In this document: positions 10,458 through 21,235 of the stretch, piece after piece
Layout of the letters: each line of letters opens with the position of its first letter
Numbering within the stretch: the first letter of the stretch is position 1
Origin: Diphasiastrum complanatum
Taxonomy: Eukaryota > Streptophyta > Lycopodiopsida > Lycopodiales > Lycopodiaceae
DNA: 64,000 bases
Assembly: GCA_029204225.1 (NCBI GenBank)
Contig: CM055099.1
Span: 63,378,142-63,442,141, forward strand
Direction: 5' to 3'
Translations under genes and position numbers: made by a program
The notes under the pieces: generated by a model
Databases searched by the model: none
Seen by the model: the letters and a program-made list of their open reading frames with translations, nothing else
Told to the model about the DNA's origin: nothing

Positions 10458-11458
10458 TCTGCATAAATACAAGTAAATTCTCACAGACGAAAAGGCGAAA
10501 AAAATGCGACACTGTGTTTTCACATGCGTTTTGTGACAGACGTTTCACCAACATTCATTTTAACAAAAGTTGACGTCACGGCCTTCTCACGCTCATCTCA
10601 TGCAAGTGTGCTAATGGATCTGACAACGACAGCAGCCACCCACGATCTCCTACAGACAACACATCCACCTTGTACTTTTTTCATCTGCACATCTGTAAAA
10701 AGACGTATATATGTTGGATACCATTTGCATATTTGATCAATGAGGAGCAAGAGAATCCAAGTGTGTGTGTAAAATAATAACATCTGAAGCTTATCAAAGA
10801 TAGACGAAGTAGATGACTTGTGCATTGATTTTTTATTGTCAGTAAGAGGTTCATTCAATTACAGATTGAATTAGCTTTGTAGAGCACGCGACCTCGTTCG
10901 CTATTGTCTTGTGCTCTGCCGCATTATTGATATGTATATTTTGCTATACTTAATCTGATAACAGCTCTTTTGTTCTACGTTCAGATTAGTGTCATATTGC
11001 TACGCTTATTTTCATTCTGTCTGACTTTCTTGTTGCTCAATCTAATAATATGTTCTTAGCGAGTAATTATTAGTCTAGTTGTTGACGATTGATATTTTGT
11101 CTTGCCTTTCGCGAATCATTCGCGACTGATATCAGTCGAGCTCAGTCTAGCTCTTTCGCGAATCATTTGCGACTAATAATTTGTCTAGCTGTTCGCGACA
11201 AATTATTTTCTGGTGTTTTGTAAATGTTTGGCTACGTAATCAGAATGACTGTGATTTCTATCACTAACGTTCTGTTCGTTTTTTGATAGACGTAGCCATG
11301 CTTAGGAAAGAAGTAATATAGCTCATTCCGCTACGCACGAACACATTCCGTTCGAGTTCATTTCTTGTTCGAGTTTCGAGTTCTCTTCTTTTTCGTGTTC
11401 GTCTTTCTTTCGAGCTATTTTTGTCTCTCATACTCACACACCCTCCTTCTTTCCAACA
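10458..11458 (+). repeat. 5' LTR of Copia B (5'-truncated)
   Basis: Aligns from TCTGCATAAATACAAG with 14630 onward to CCTTCTTTCCAACA. Contains several near-palindromic TTTCGCGAATCATTCGCGA motifs (11107-11200). Confidence 0.88.
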
Positions 11459-11470
11459 TGATATCAGAGC
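11459..11470 (+). other. Primer-binding site of Copia B
   Basis: TGATATCAGAGC follows the LTR end directly; one base differs from the canonical Met-tRNA site TGGTATCAGAGC. Confidence 0.8.
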
Positions 11471-11611
11471 TATTTTCGTAGCCTGATAAGCTTCCATAGT
11501 ACAAGACTCTACTAGTTGATAGAATAATTGCCTTCTTGTTATGTAATTCTGTACTAGATTTTCATACTTAAGTCACTGATAGTTTTCCTATCACCTAAAC
11601 TAATCTTCCAC

Positions 11612-12978
11612 ATGGATTCCCAAGGGAAAGCCAGTCCCATCATGGACAAGCTTGATGGGGCCAATTACCATCTGTGGAAACTTAAGATGAAAACTGTACT
11701 AATGGCTAAAGAATTGTATCACGTTGTTACAGGTGCAGAAGGAAAACCCGAAGCAGATAACACAACAATCGCTAGATGGAAGCTGAAGGATGGAAAGGCT
11801 TTCGCGCTGATCATCTTGAATATTACGGATACTCAGATCGGCCATGTATCCGAGGCTCAAACATCGAAAGAAGTCAGGGACATCTTGAGCACACTATATA
11901 ATGTGCAAGATATAGCTTCCAAGCTACATCTTAGGAAGAAATTTTACTCCCTCAAGATGGCGAATGGTGATTTCCTGCAGAATCACATCAATCAATTCAA
12001 GAACCTGCTAAGGCAAATGGCCGATGTCGGATCTGTCATAGATGATCAAGACGTAGTCATGCAACTGCTTACAAGCTTGCCAAGCTCATACGACAACTGG
12101 GTGATGATCATCACGACACATCCAGAATTGACTCTTTCGAGAGTCATTACTATGTTGTTGCAAGAAGATACGCGGATGAACGAAACCTCAAGTTCCTCAG
12201 CTGATTCTCACACATTATACACCATCAAGAGCATGAATAAGCAGAAGAAGAAGAAAGGCCCGAAGCAATCAAAGCCAGACCAAAAACTAGCACAACACAA
12301 AGAACAGTTGAATCCGCAGACGAAGAAGAAGCTGTTCTACAGATACTGCAAGCGAGACAACCACGAAATTCAAGACTGTCGGATACTGCAAGCGAAGAAC
12401 AAAAACAAGGGGCAGTCAAATCAAGTGGCAAATGTAGCTGCAGAAGCTCCACAACTTATTCAAAAAGCGGATCACGATGCCTTCATGACCAGCCATCAAG
12501 GAGCATCCAGCGACAGCTCTTGGTTCCTGGATTCCGGAGCCACTCAGCACATGACCAATCTCATTGGTTGTTTCGAGTCCTATACACCTTACAGTACCCA
12601 AAAATATGTTCACCTTGGTGACAATAGCACACAAGTGAAGGCACTGTAAGATTAAGCTTTGCAAATGATCAATCTAAGCTACTCTCTAAAGTCCTGTATG
12701 TACCAAATTTATCTACGAATTTGCTCTCTGTGAGCAGAATCACAGATCTAGGACATACAGTAGAATTCGAATGTGATCAGTGCAAAGTAGTTGATAGGAT
12801 AGGCAAGATCCTAGCACTCGAAAAGAGGCATGGATACTTGTATAAATTAAGTCGTTGCTTTTCTGCCTCTAGTCAGGTGCTTAGTACTTCTATTCATGCA
12901 AATAAAAGTTTACTTCTCTTGATACAAGAACTGATGACAATCGAAGAGACACTCAGCCAACCAGACTCTGATCTCTAG
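11612..12978 (+). pseudogene. Copia B Gag and protease
   Basis: The first frame, 345 aa (11612-12649), is a Copia Gag with KLDGANYHLWKLKMK near its start and the conserved LRKKFYSLKMANGD block. The zinc knuckle is damaged: FYRYCKRDNHEIQDC has Tyr where the first Cys should be. The protease motif is DSGATQHM near residue 310. After a stop at 12647 the chain continues in another frame (12721-12978; SVSRITDLGHTVEF). The retained protease motif and open Gag suggest slow decay, but the broken knuckle and stop argue against function. Confidence 0.85.
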
Positions 12979-14492
12979 AGAGAAGCAATGGACAGAGAGT
13001 ATTCCTCTCTGATCAAGAACCAGACGTGGTCACTAGTTGAAGCTCCTATTGGCTGCAATATCATTGATTGCAAATGGATCTTCAACATCAAATACAATGC
13101 CAATGGAGCAATTGATTGAAGGAAGGCAAGATTGGTAGCACGAGGATTCACCCAGATCTCCAATGTCGACTACAACGAGACTTTCAGTTCAGTAGTCAAA
13201 CACTCGTCGATCCGAATGCTCTTGTCTTATGCTGCAGCTGCCGATCTCAAAGTACATCAACTTGATGTGCAAACAGCCTATCTGAATGGAGTTATACAAG
13301 AAGACATCTACATGATCCAACCTGAAGGATACATTCTGGAAGGTATGAAGAATCATGTATGTAAACTCCACAAAGCACTTTACGGCTTGAAACAGTCTGC
13401 CAGAGCTTGGTTTCAGAGGATCAATACATTCCTCATCGAACAAGGATTCAAACCAAGCACTGTTGATTGCAACGTCTATTCCAAGTCAGTGCAACAATCC
13501 TTCATTATCATCACCTTATACGTGGATGATACATTGCTTTTCAGCAACAATACCAATTTGGTCAAGGATTCTAGGCAGATGCTGTTTTCAGAGTTCGACA
13601 TGACTGATCTGGGTGAATCTCACTTCTGTTTAGGCATTCAAATCCACAAAGATAGAGCGAGACGACTGATTTACATCACTCAACAAAGGTATTTTCACAA
13701 TGTTCTTAACATATACAATCTAATGAATTGTAAATTAGCTCACTCACCGATGGATCTAGACCTGCACTTGTCAAAGGACCAATGTCCCCAGACCAAGCAG
13801 GAAGAGGAGCAGATGAGAGAGTATCCTTATCGGTCGATACTTGGATCTCTCATATACGCAATGGTCTGCTTAAGACCAGATATCTCTTTTGTAGTAAGCT
13901 CACTCAGCCAATATATGACTAATCCTGACATTACCCATTGGAAGGCTCTCATAAGAGTCATGAGATATATTTGAGCTACCATGGACCAGTGCATCTGCTA
14001 TGGAGATGTCAGCAAACACAATCTTCATCAGCTTAGCGGATATTTTGATGCAAGTCGGGTCGTAAGTCCACATCTAGATTTACATTCTTCTTTAACAGCG
14101 GTCCTATCTCATGGAACAGTCGTCAGCAAACCTTTATCGCACTTTCTTCTACAGAAGCAGAATACATTGCTGCTTTTAAGAAAGCATTTTGGTTGAGGAA
14201 TTTACTATCAGACATTAATTTGTATCAGTACAGTCCTACAATTTTATTTAGTGATCATCAGAATTCTATTGCCTTATCGGTTGATCCTAGATTTCACTCT
14301 AGGAGTAAGCACATTGAAATCAGATATCACTACATCAGGGGCAAGGTTCTCAACAAGGAGGTGAGCTTAACGTACTGCAGAACGCAGGACATGGTTGCAA
14401 ATATTTTCACGAAAGCATTAAGTGTTAATGCACATACCAAATTTTGTGCATTGCTTAGTTTGAAGATCAAGGCATTCATGGATCCAGATTAA
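12979..14492 (+). pseudogene. Copia B reverse transcriptase and RNase H
   Basis: RT begins at about 12980 (KNQTWSLVEAP, CKWIFNIKYNANG), hits a TGA near 13118 and continues 13132-13974 with HQLDVQTAYLNG, LYGLKQSARAWF, the catalytic YVDDTLL and GSLIYAMVCLRPDISF. A second TGA follows at 13972. RNase H occupies 14100-14492 in two frames (SSTEAEYIAA, HSRSKHIEIRYHYIRGKV, NIFTKAL). Residue motifs fit a Copia lineage distinct from element A. It is not translatable as one chain. Confidence 0.88.
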
Positions 14493-14502
14493 GGGAGGGA
14501 GT

Positions 14503-15626
14503 TGTATTTATCTCCTATGCTCTTCTAAATCCTATTTTAATCTACCTCCATTTATGCTGCATTTTACTCACGTTGTCACACAGTCTGCATATTTATATGT
14601 AAATAAGACAGACGAATAAAACACGACTTTCTGCATAAATACAAGTAAATTCTCACAGACGAAGAAAAGACGAAAGAAACACAACATTGTGTTTTCACAC
14701 GTGTTTTGTGACAGGCGCTTCACCAACGTTCATTTCAGCAAAAGCTGACGTCACGGCCTTCTCACGCTCATCTCATGCAACTATGCGAACGGATATGACA
14801 ACGACAGCAGCCACCCACGATCTCCTACAGACAGCACATCCACCTTGTACTTTCTTCATCTGCACACCTGTAAAAAGATGTATATATGTTGGATACCATT
14901 TGTGTATTTGATCAATGAGGATCAAGAGAATCCAAGTGTGTGTGTAAAATAATAGCATCAGAAGAGATAGACGAAGTAGATGCCTTGTGCATTGATTCTT
15001 TATTGTCAGTAAGAGGTTCATTCCTTTACAGATTGAATTAGCTTTGTAGAGCACGCGGTTTCGTCCGCTATTGTCTTGTGCTCTACCACATTATTGACAT
15101 GTATATTTTGCTATAGTTAATCTGATAACAGCTCTTTTGTTCTACGTTCAGATTAGTGTCATATTGCTACGCTTATTTTCATTTTGTTTGACTTTCTTGT
15201 TGCTCAATCTGATAATCTGTTCTTAGTGAGTAATTATTAGTCTAGTTGTTGATGACTAATATTTTGTCCTGCCTTTCGCGAATCATTCGCGATTGATTAT
15301 CAGTCGAGCTCAGTCTAGCTCTTTCGCGAATCATTCGCGACTAATAATTTGTCTAGCTGTTCGCGACAAATTATTTTCTGGTGTTTTGTAAATGTTTGGC
15401 TACGTAATCAGAATGACTGTGATTTCTATCACTAACGTTCTGTTCGTTTTCTGATAGACGTAGTCATGCTTAGGAAAGAAGTAATATAGCTCATTTCGCT
15501 GCGCACGAACACATTCCGTTTGGGTTCATTTCTTGTTCGAGCTTCGAGTTCTCTTCTTTTTCGTGTTCGTCTTTCTTTAGAGCTATTTTCGTCTCTCATA
15601 CTCACACACCATCCTTCTTTCCAACA
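14503..15626 (+). repeat. 3' LTR of Copia B
   Basis: Starts TGTATTTATC just after the purine tract AAGGGAGGGAGT and ends TTTCCAACA, a TG...CA LTR of ~1,124 bp. Matches 10458-11458 over its last ~1 kb. Confidence 0.85.
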
Positions 15627-16085
15627 ACAAAGTGGTTTTTATGATCTACACATGTCTAGGCAGTTTTGAGAGTTGACATGCAGTACATGCAATATCCATG
15701 CATGCAGTTACACATGTGGATCCCTGTTACTTGAGTTAACTGAGTTAAGTGGACTTTTCATGCAACTCCATTGTAGGAACTCGAGCCACTTTGATGTAGG
15801 AAAACCTTGGCATGTTTTGCCATATTGTGAATATTGAGATTTTGGTATTTTGGACCCATTATCTCTGTACCCTAGTTGTAAAGCTTTGATTTTCTCTCTC
15901 TACCCAAGAGCAGCCTGTTTTTCCCATACTGAGCACTTAGAATTATTTCTGACATTCATTTTTTATAGTGAGAAGTTAGGTTTTTCAGTCTGTTGTATGC
16001 CATTGTGCTCTTGCCTTAGATTTTTCAAGTAATGTTCTTTGATCAATCTTGTGCAATCACAACACCTCAATAAGATCCTGTAAGG
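15627..16085 (+). repeat. Probable remainder of Copia A 3' LTR
   Basis: The stretch TTTTCTCTCTCTACCCAAGAG at about 15890 and the following bases resemble the reverse complement of the LTR family at 1724-2543, in the same orientation as Copia A. This fits Copia B having inserted in A's 3' LTR. Similarity is patchy and the right border uncertain. Confidence 0.4.
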
Positions 16086-17950
16086 TGTGTGATGAATTTC
16101 ACACGTGCTAAAAACTTCACATTTATCACAACAAATAACTTCTTTTCTTGAGTTATGTAACGCAACGGAGGCCCTGTGAGTTTCTTGCTTTCAAATGCTA
16201 TCGGCCTATCATCCTGTAAAAGAACTGCTCCTATCGCCGAATCACTTGAGTCCATTCGCACGACGTAAGGTATATTAAGATTCACGATCTGTAAAACATG
16301 AGCTGAAGTAACCATTTGCTTGAGCTTCTCAAAGCATTGGTTCAATTCATCATTCCACTCAATAGGCAGACTATAATGACCTCTCTTTTTCTTTCTATTA
16401 ACTATGTCTTTAGTCAAATTATTTAAGAGTGCTGCTACCTTTGCATAATTTTCAGTTGACTTACGAAATAAAACTGTAAAACCGAGAAAAGATTTAACTT
16501 CTCTAACCATCTTCAATATCGGCCACTCAAGCACTGTCTTGACCATACTCTCATTAATCTTCAACCCACTATGGATGATCTTATAACCGAGGTACAATAA
16601 CTCATTCCTAAGGAACTTAGATTCTTTAGCATACAATTCCTCTCGTCTGAGAATATCTAAGACAGTCTTAAGATGACTCAAATGCTCCTTAAGTATCCTA
16701 CTGTAGATGAGAATGTCATCTAAGAATACAACCACACACTTTCCTAGATATGGACAAAAAAGATCGTTCATCATCTGCTGGAACATAGCTGGTGCATTCG
16801 TCAACCCAAAAGGAAGCACGAGAAATTCATAATGATCGAATCTCATCCGAAAACCTATCTTTTGCACCTCATTCGAGTCTAATCTGAGGATATCCGGTTC
16901 TAAGATCTATCTTTGTGAAGTATTTAGCTCTACCTAATCGATCTACCGGATCATCCATACGAGGCAAAGTATATCCCCTTGTAGTCAACACTCAAACGGA
17001 AGCCTCCATCTTTCTTCGCTTTCAGAAGAACATGAGCACCCCATGGTGACTTACTTGGCTGAATATGACTCATCTTCAAATCATTTTCAATTTGCTTAGT
17101 AATCTCTATCTCTTCTTTCTGAGAAAACTGATATGGTTGTTTAGAGATAGGGTGACTACATGCAATTAACTCAATCTTATGGTCTACCGATCAGGATGAC
17201 GGTATTCCATGAGGTAATTCTTTTGGAAATACATCTTTAAATTCAGACAGTATCTTATTCTTCTCAATTTGCTCCTGATCTAAGTCTACAGAGTTAAGAA
17301 TCTTTGACAATTCACAACTACTTAGATGCATTTCAGATAAATCCAAAATTGGCTTAGAAATATAGAATAAGCTTCATACTGCAAATTAAAAATTTCCATT
17401 ACATTAGCAAATGAACTCATCCGATATGGATGTACATATTTGTCTCCAAACAATGTAACTATTTCATTACCCTCCTAAAAAGAGAGAACATGCTTCTCAA
17501 AATCTATCTCAGGATGCTTATTAAACAACCACTTGTATCCTATAATTATGTTCGTACGTGCTAAATCTAAAACATGAAAATCTATTAACTCTCTATAATC
17601 TTGGATCCAAACTGGGAGTCTTGGAACCTTAACATTCCACGTCTCCAACTCCGCACCTGAAACTAGATATACTCGATATCTATGGTTACTGGCTTCAATT
17701 TCCAGGCCGAGTTTTTGCACAAGACCAGAGTCACTAAATTACTAACTTCATGTCCTTTAACAGTGCCTTTGAAACGAAATAATTCATTTGCCAAGAATGA
17801 AGCAATATTAAAAGAACAATCACACTCAAAATTAACCTTATTAATTCCCAAATTAAATTTTTTTTTACCTGGCATTTCAATAACTTGAGTTGCGCCTTTC
17901 TTTCGTTCTGGGCAGAATTTCATAATGTGTCCAGGCTTACTACATTGAGG
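16067..17950 (-). pseudogene. Ty3 retrotransposon protease-RT remnant
   Basis: 16067-16867 is an open 266-codon frame with Ty3-type RT and the start of RNase H: EFLVLPFGLTNAPAMFQQ, catalytic FLDDILIYS, FLGF, and DSSDSAIGAVLLQ. Upstream in other frames are SPWGAHVLLKAKKDGGFRLSVDY (16975-17050, given here only as landmarks of the RT fingers), a retropepsin-like region (17475-17720) and a degenerate knuckle CSKPGHIMKFC near 17920. Frameshifts and a stop separate the parts. The right side ends near 17950. No LTR was found. Confidence 0.85.
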
Positions 17951-17954
17951 TAGA

Positions 17955-18100
17955 GATTATCTCGTCGACGACTTTGGTCTAGGTTACCAATTGAGCTCTT
18001 CTCCACTTGCTATCACATGGCATGGCTTGGGGGCTAGATCCAAGAGGGTTCTCCGGGAGGGATCTAGGATTGGTTGGGTGGTTTTGCTCCATAGTCTCTC
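17955..18100 (+). repeat. LTR fragment related to 59747-60252
   Basis: GGCATGGCTTGGGGGC followed by GATTGGTTGGGTGGTTTTGCTCCATAGT parallels the LTR end at about 60130-60210. It is a short LTR fragment in plus orientation, inserted between Ty3 and Copia debris. Confidence 0.5.
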
Positions 18101-18130
18101 TTATTGTGTATTCATATCCTCATCTTAGGG

Positions 18131-18360
18131 GTTTTCCCTATTGGTCTTTGCACACAGTCACATCCAACGACTATTTATTGTGACCATCAAAGCACAATAG
18201 CGCTATTTCTAAATCCGAGATTTCACTCTCGGAGCAAACATATCAAAATTAGGTATCATTACCTTAGAGAGAAAGTGCAATGCAAGGCAGATTACAAAGG
18301 CTCTATCAAATGAGCAACATCTCGGATTTAAAGTTTTTCAGGATCCACATTAAGAGGGAG
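18131..18360 (+). pseudogene. Copia RNase H end with purine tract
   Basis: Frame with IYCDHQSTIALFLNPRFHSR and HIKIRYHYLREKVQCK, the C-terminal Copia RNase H block, followed by a stop and the purine tract AAGAGGGAG at 18352-18360. Only the last ~60 codons survive. Confidence 0.8.
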
Positions 18361-18740
18361 TGTTGGATTTTAATGCTCAGTCTTAAAACCATTCAAATAA
18401 TGAGCATCTTGAAAACTTGCCGAAATCCGACTTTGTTTTGTCGAACCTTCGCATTTTTAAACCTTCACTTTTAAAGGCATCTTCGGGATTTTCACACCTT
18501 AGGGATTTTCGGGACTTTTGGGATTTTCGCTCTAGTGACAAACCGACTTCATCAACCCTAAATCAACTGGACTTACTCGACTTCAAAATATTCCTACTTT
18601 GTACATACACTCACAGTTACAAGGCGGTTGTAATAAATATAACAAATAGCATTTAATGCTTGTAAGATATTTTTGGCAAGTAGAAGATACTTGTAATATA
18701 TGTATATATACATATATTAATCTTTACGATAAAAAAAAAA
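18361..18740 (+). repeat. Copia 3' LTR fragment
   Basis: TGTTGGATTTTAATGC directly follows the purine tract, as a 3' LTR should. A palindromic TATATGTATATATACATATA lies near 18695. The right border is not defined; no second copy is in the window. Confidence 0.5.
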
Positions 18741-19640
18741 AACAATATACTTATACATAACAGATCAGAATTTTAAAGAGACAGGGTAAACAAACAAATT
18801 GAAGTTATTTACTTCAAGACATTGTACTCATTGTTGATATTTTTTAGTAAAATGCAATTTCTATCTCACTACTGTATTGTTCATTTGCGCTTTATCTGAT
18901 TCATTCATCCTCAACATTTCTGCTGCTAACTGTGGCTCTTCCGATTCCACACACCCGCGATCAAGCTTCCGCGATTTATGACACCATCCACCTTGAAAAA
19001 ACCATGCCATGCAACATGCAACCCACAAATAAGGAAGACAATGGAGCACACTAGCTGTCCAAAAAGAAGCCACCAGAACCCATGCATGATGCTGAAAACA
19101 ACTCCTCTTCCTCAACGAACTCAGAAACTAAGAAATCGCATGCGTCTGTCCCGTCATGCACTGTCCACCATATTTGCGAAAGACAAGCAAAACAAGAAGC
19201 CAAAAACTACCATCCCTTGAAAACGCACATCTGTGCGTGGCATGCACACTCCATCATCGCTAAAACCTAGAATCCCTCAAAACCACAACTAAGGATAAAG
19301 AAAAGCGTGCTAGCAGTTGTCCTTTCCACGAGGACATGACATGGGCTTGGGCAATAAATGCCTAGTACTTATTTCAATGACCTCACTTTTTCTTGTCCGG
19401 ATGGGCAAAAGAAGTTGTCCCAACGAAAACCAAAACGCCCTTGTCACTGGCAAGGCCAAAAAGAAGAAGCAAGCAATTGGCTAATATTAGGCAAGGAAAG
19501 ACCTTAGAGCTCAAGGAAGGGGGCTGCCCGGACAACCCCGTGGGAAGCCCCTTACGACGAGGACCTCTCCCTAAAAAAAGAAAGGCCAGTCGTGGGGCCA
19601 TTTTGGACCGTCGGATTTTGTATCATCAACAGATCTTCCT
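18741..19640 (+). promoter_or_regulatory. Upstream region of the Pumilio gene
   Basis: About 900 bases with no convincing coding frame or TE motif, richer in GC toward the right. By position it should include the promoter. I cannot point to a TATA box with confidence. Confidence 0.35.
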
Positions 19641-21235
19641 CCCTTTTGCGTGAATGGGCTCTTCCCTTCCCTTCCCTTCCCTTTCCTCATGCTCTCTCTT
19701 TCTCTCTCTCTCTCTCGCTTTCTCTCTCGAGTGCTCGATCGCGCTCGATCGTTCTCGCCATAGCCACGATCTTCCAGATTCCTCCCCGAATTCTCTGCCT
19801 ATCTGCATGCCTTCGCAGCCTCTCCACCTCTGCGCGCTTCGTTATTTTGCCTACACATCGGTATTCTTATTTTTCTCTGCATCCTGTTGATTGTCGCCTT
19901 CCATTGAGATGTCTGTTGCGGGCTCCAATGGTGCTGGAATCTTTGTCTTTCGCCGTAGCTCTCTCTCTTGGGCTTTTTGCGCAATTCTTCTGCTCTCTGC
20001 TCTTTGCTTTCCTGTCGACTCATAACTTGAAAATTCTATAGTTGTCTTCTTGCTAGCGCAAGCGCAAGCTGTGCTAGCGGTCTACAAATTTGGATCTTAG
20101 CTTCTGACGACGGATTGAATTTCTCTGTGGTTTAGTAGGTTGCTTTCTTCATTTTGTTAGATATTCACTTCTGGAAGCTCCCGTTCTTCAGCAATTGTTT
20201 TGATATTTGGATTATCCTTCTCTTTGAGTGTAATCGCCCACTGTGGATCTTGTAGGTTTTTATCTCTTGGACGAGCTTATGATATTTCAGGATCTTAAAT
20301 CGTTCTGACGATTTATGCTCTCTAATTGGTTCATACATTGTTGTCGGCACTGCAGAACACGACAATATTTGGTTTTCTTGGAGGAAAGACCTTTTTCTAC
20401 CTTGACATTCATTGCCTCTGTCGAATTTTCAAAGTCTCTGCTAACATTGGCAAACTCTTTATGTTTTCATGTTTTGCATCACGAACTCATTCGGACTACG
20501 TTGATTTTCCTTGTAGCTGATTTTTGCGCTAATGGACACCTTATGCTGAAGCTTGATGCACATTTTTCTATCACAGAGTTGCAGTCAAAGTTCAAGCGAA
20601 TCGATATATTTTTATGCTTTGCAGATCCACCATAATCGCTTCTTGTGGGAAATACCTTACGACAATCGGGCTTTAGACAGTGGCAAGGAAGTTTTCTTAC
20701 TTGTCGGAAGCGGCGCTGATGAAAGCATTCCTCGAGCCGATTGGCTTGTGTGATTTGATCATTTTGCATTAGAACTTATTGTCGCGTTCAGATTTTTGTG
20801 TGAAGTTCTTGAGTACAACTAGGAACACCAAATTCTGTCCCCGTACTACAGAGGCACACTCCATTGGCAATTCGAGTTCCCTTCTGCAAAATCAAGGCTC
20901 CCTTCTGCAGTCTTTCACGCAAAGATCATACCTCCGCCACTAGGGTGGCGAATTTTTGCAGCACAGTACTGCATATTTGTAGAAACAATGCAGGAGGTCC
21001 TTTAGAAGTTAGAAATGGTTCTTTTAGGTGAGAGGCACATTTTCTTAGTTCTGGACAAAATATTAGTTCTTTTTAAATTTTAGATAAAACATGGAAGTAT
21101 GATCAACATTCTATATGTGGGCAATTCTGCACGTTACACAGCATGTGAGAAGAAACTGAACTGAGAATTTGAAAGTTAGTGGAGGAGTTATAGAGGGATG
21201 CACTAAGTTCTTCTAGAAAATAGTACTTCTGTATA
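19641..21235 (+). other. Probable 5' leader of the Pumilio gene
   Basis: Begins with repeated TTCCC and a (TC)n/CTCT tract (19660-19730), common around transcription starts and leaders of plant housekeeping genes. The longest frame (19592-20041) is low-complexity Ser/Leu and not protein-like. The 1.5 kb up to the ATG may contain a leader intron, which I could not define. Confidence 0.4.

Larger units (their letters stand above)
10458..15626 (+). mobile_element. Copia element B, integrase-less
   Basis: LTR element with a 5' LTR missing its first ~127 bases (10458-11458), primer-binding site TGATATCAGAGC (11459-11470), gag-protease, RT, RNase H, purine tract (14491-14502) and a full 3' LTR (14503-15626). 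The whole integrase core is missing: the pre-integrase region around 12980 jumps straight to the first RT block. Several stops and frameshifts. LTR copies differ clearly more than those of the element at 1724-6804, so it is older. Because the 5' LTR is truncated no target duplication can be tested. Confidence 0.88.

Noticed and set aside
10524..10736. Short frames repeated at 10524 and 14687
   Set aside because: They lie inside the two LTRs of Copia B; similarity reflects the LTR, not a gene.
19592..20041. 149-codon frame before the Pumilio gene
   Set aside because: Composition follows TC-rich low-complexity leader sequence; long Ser/Leu runs, no domain, opposite frames also open.
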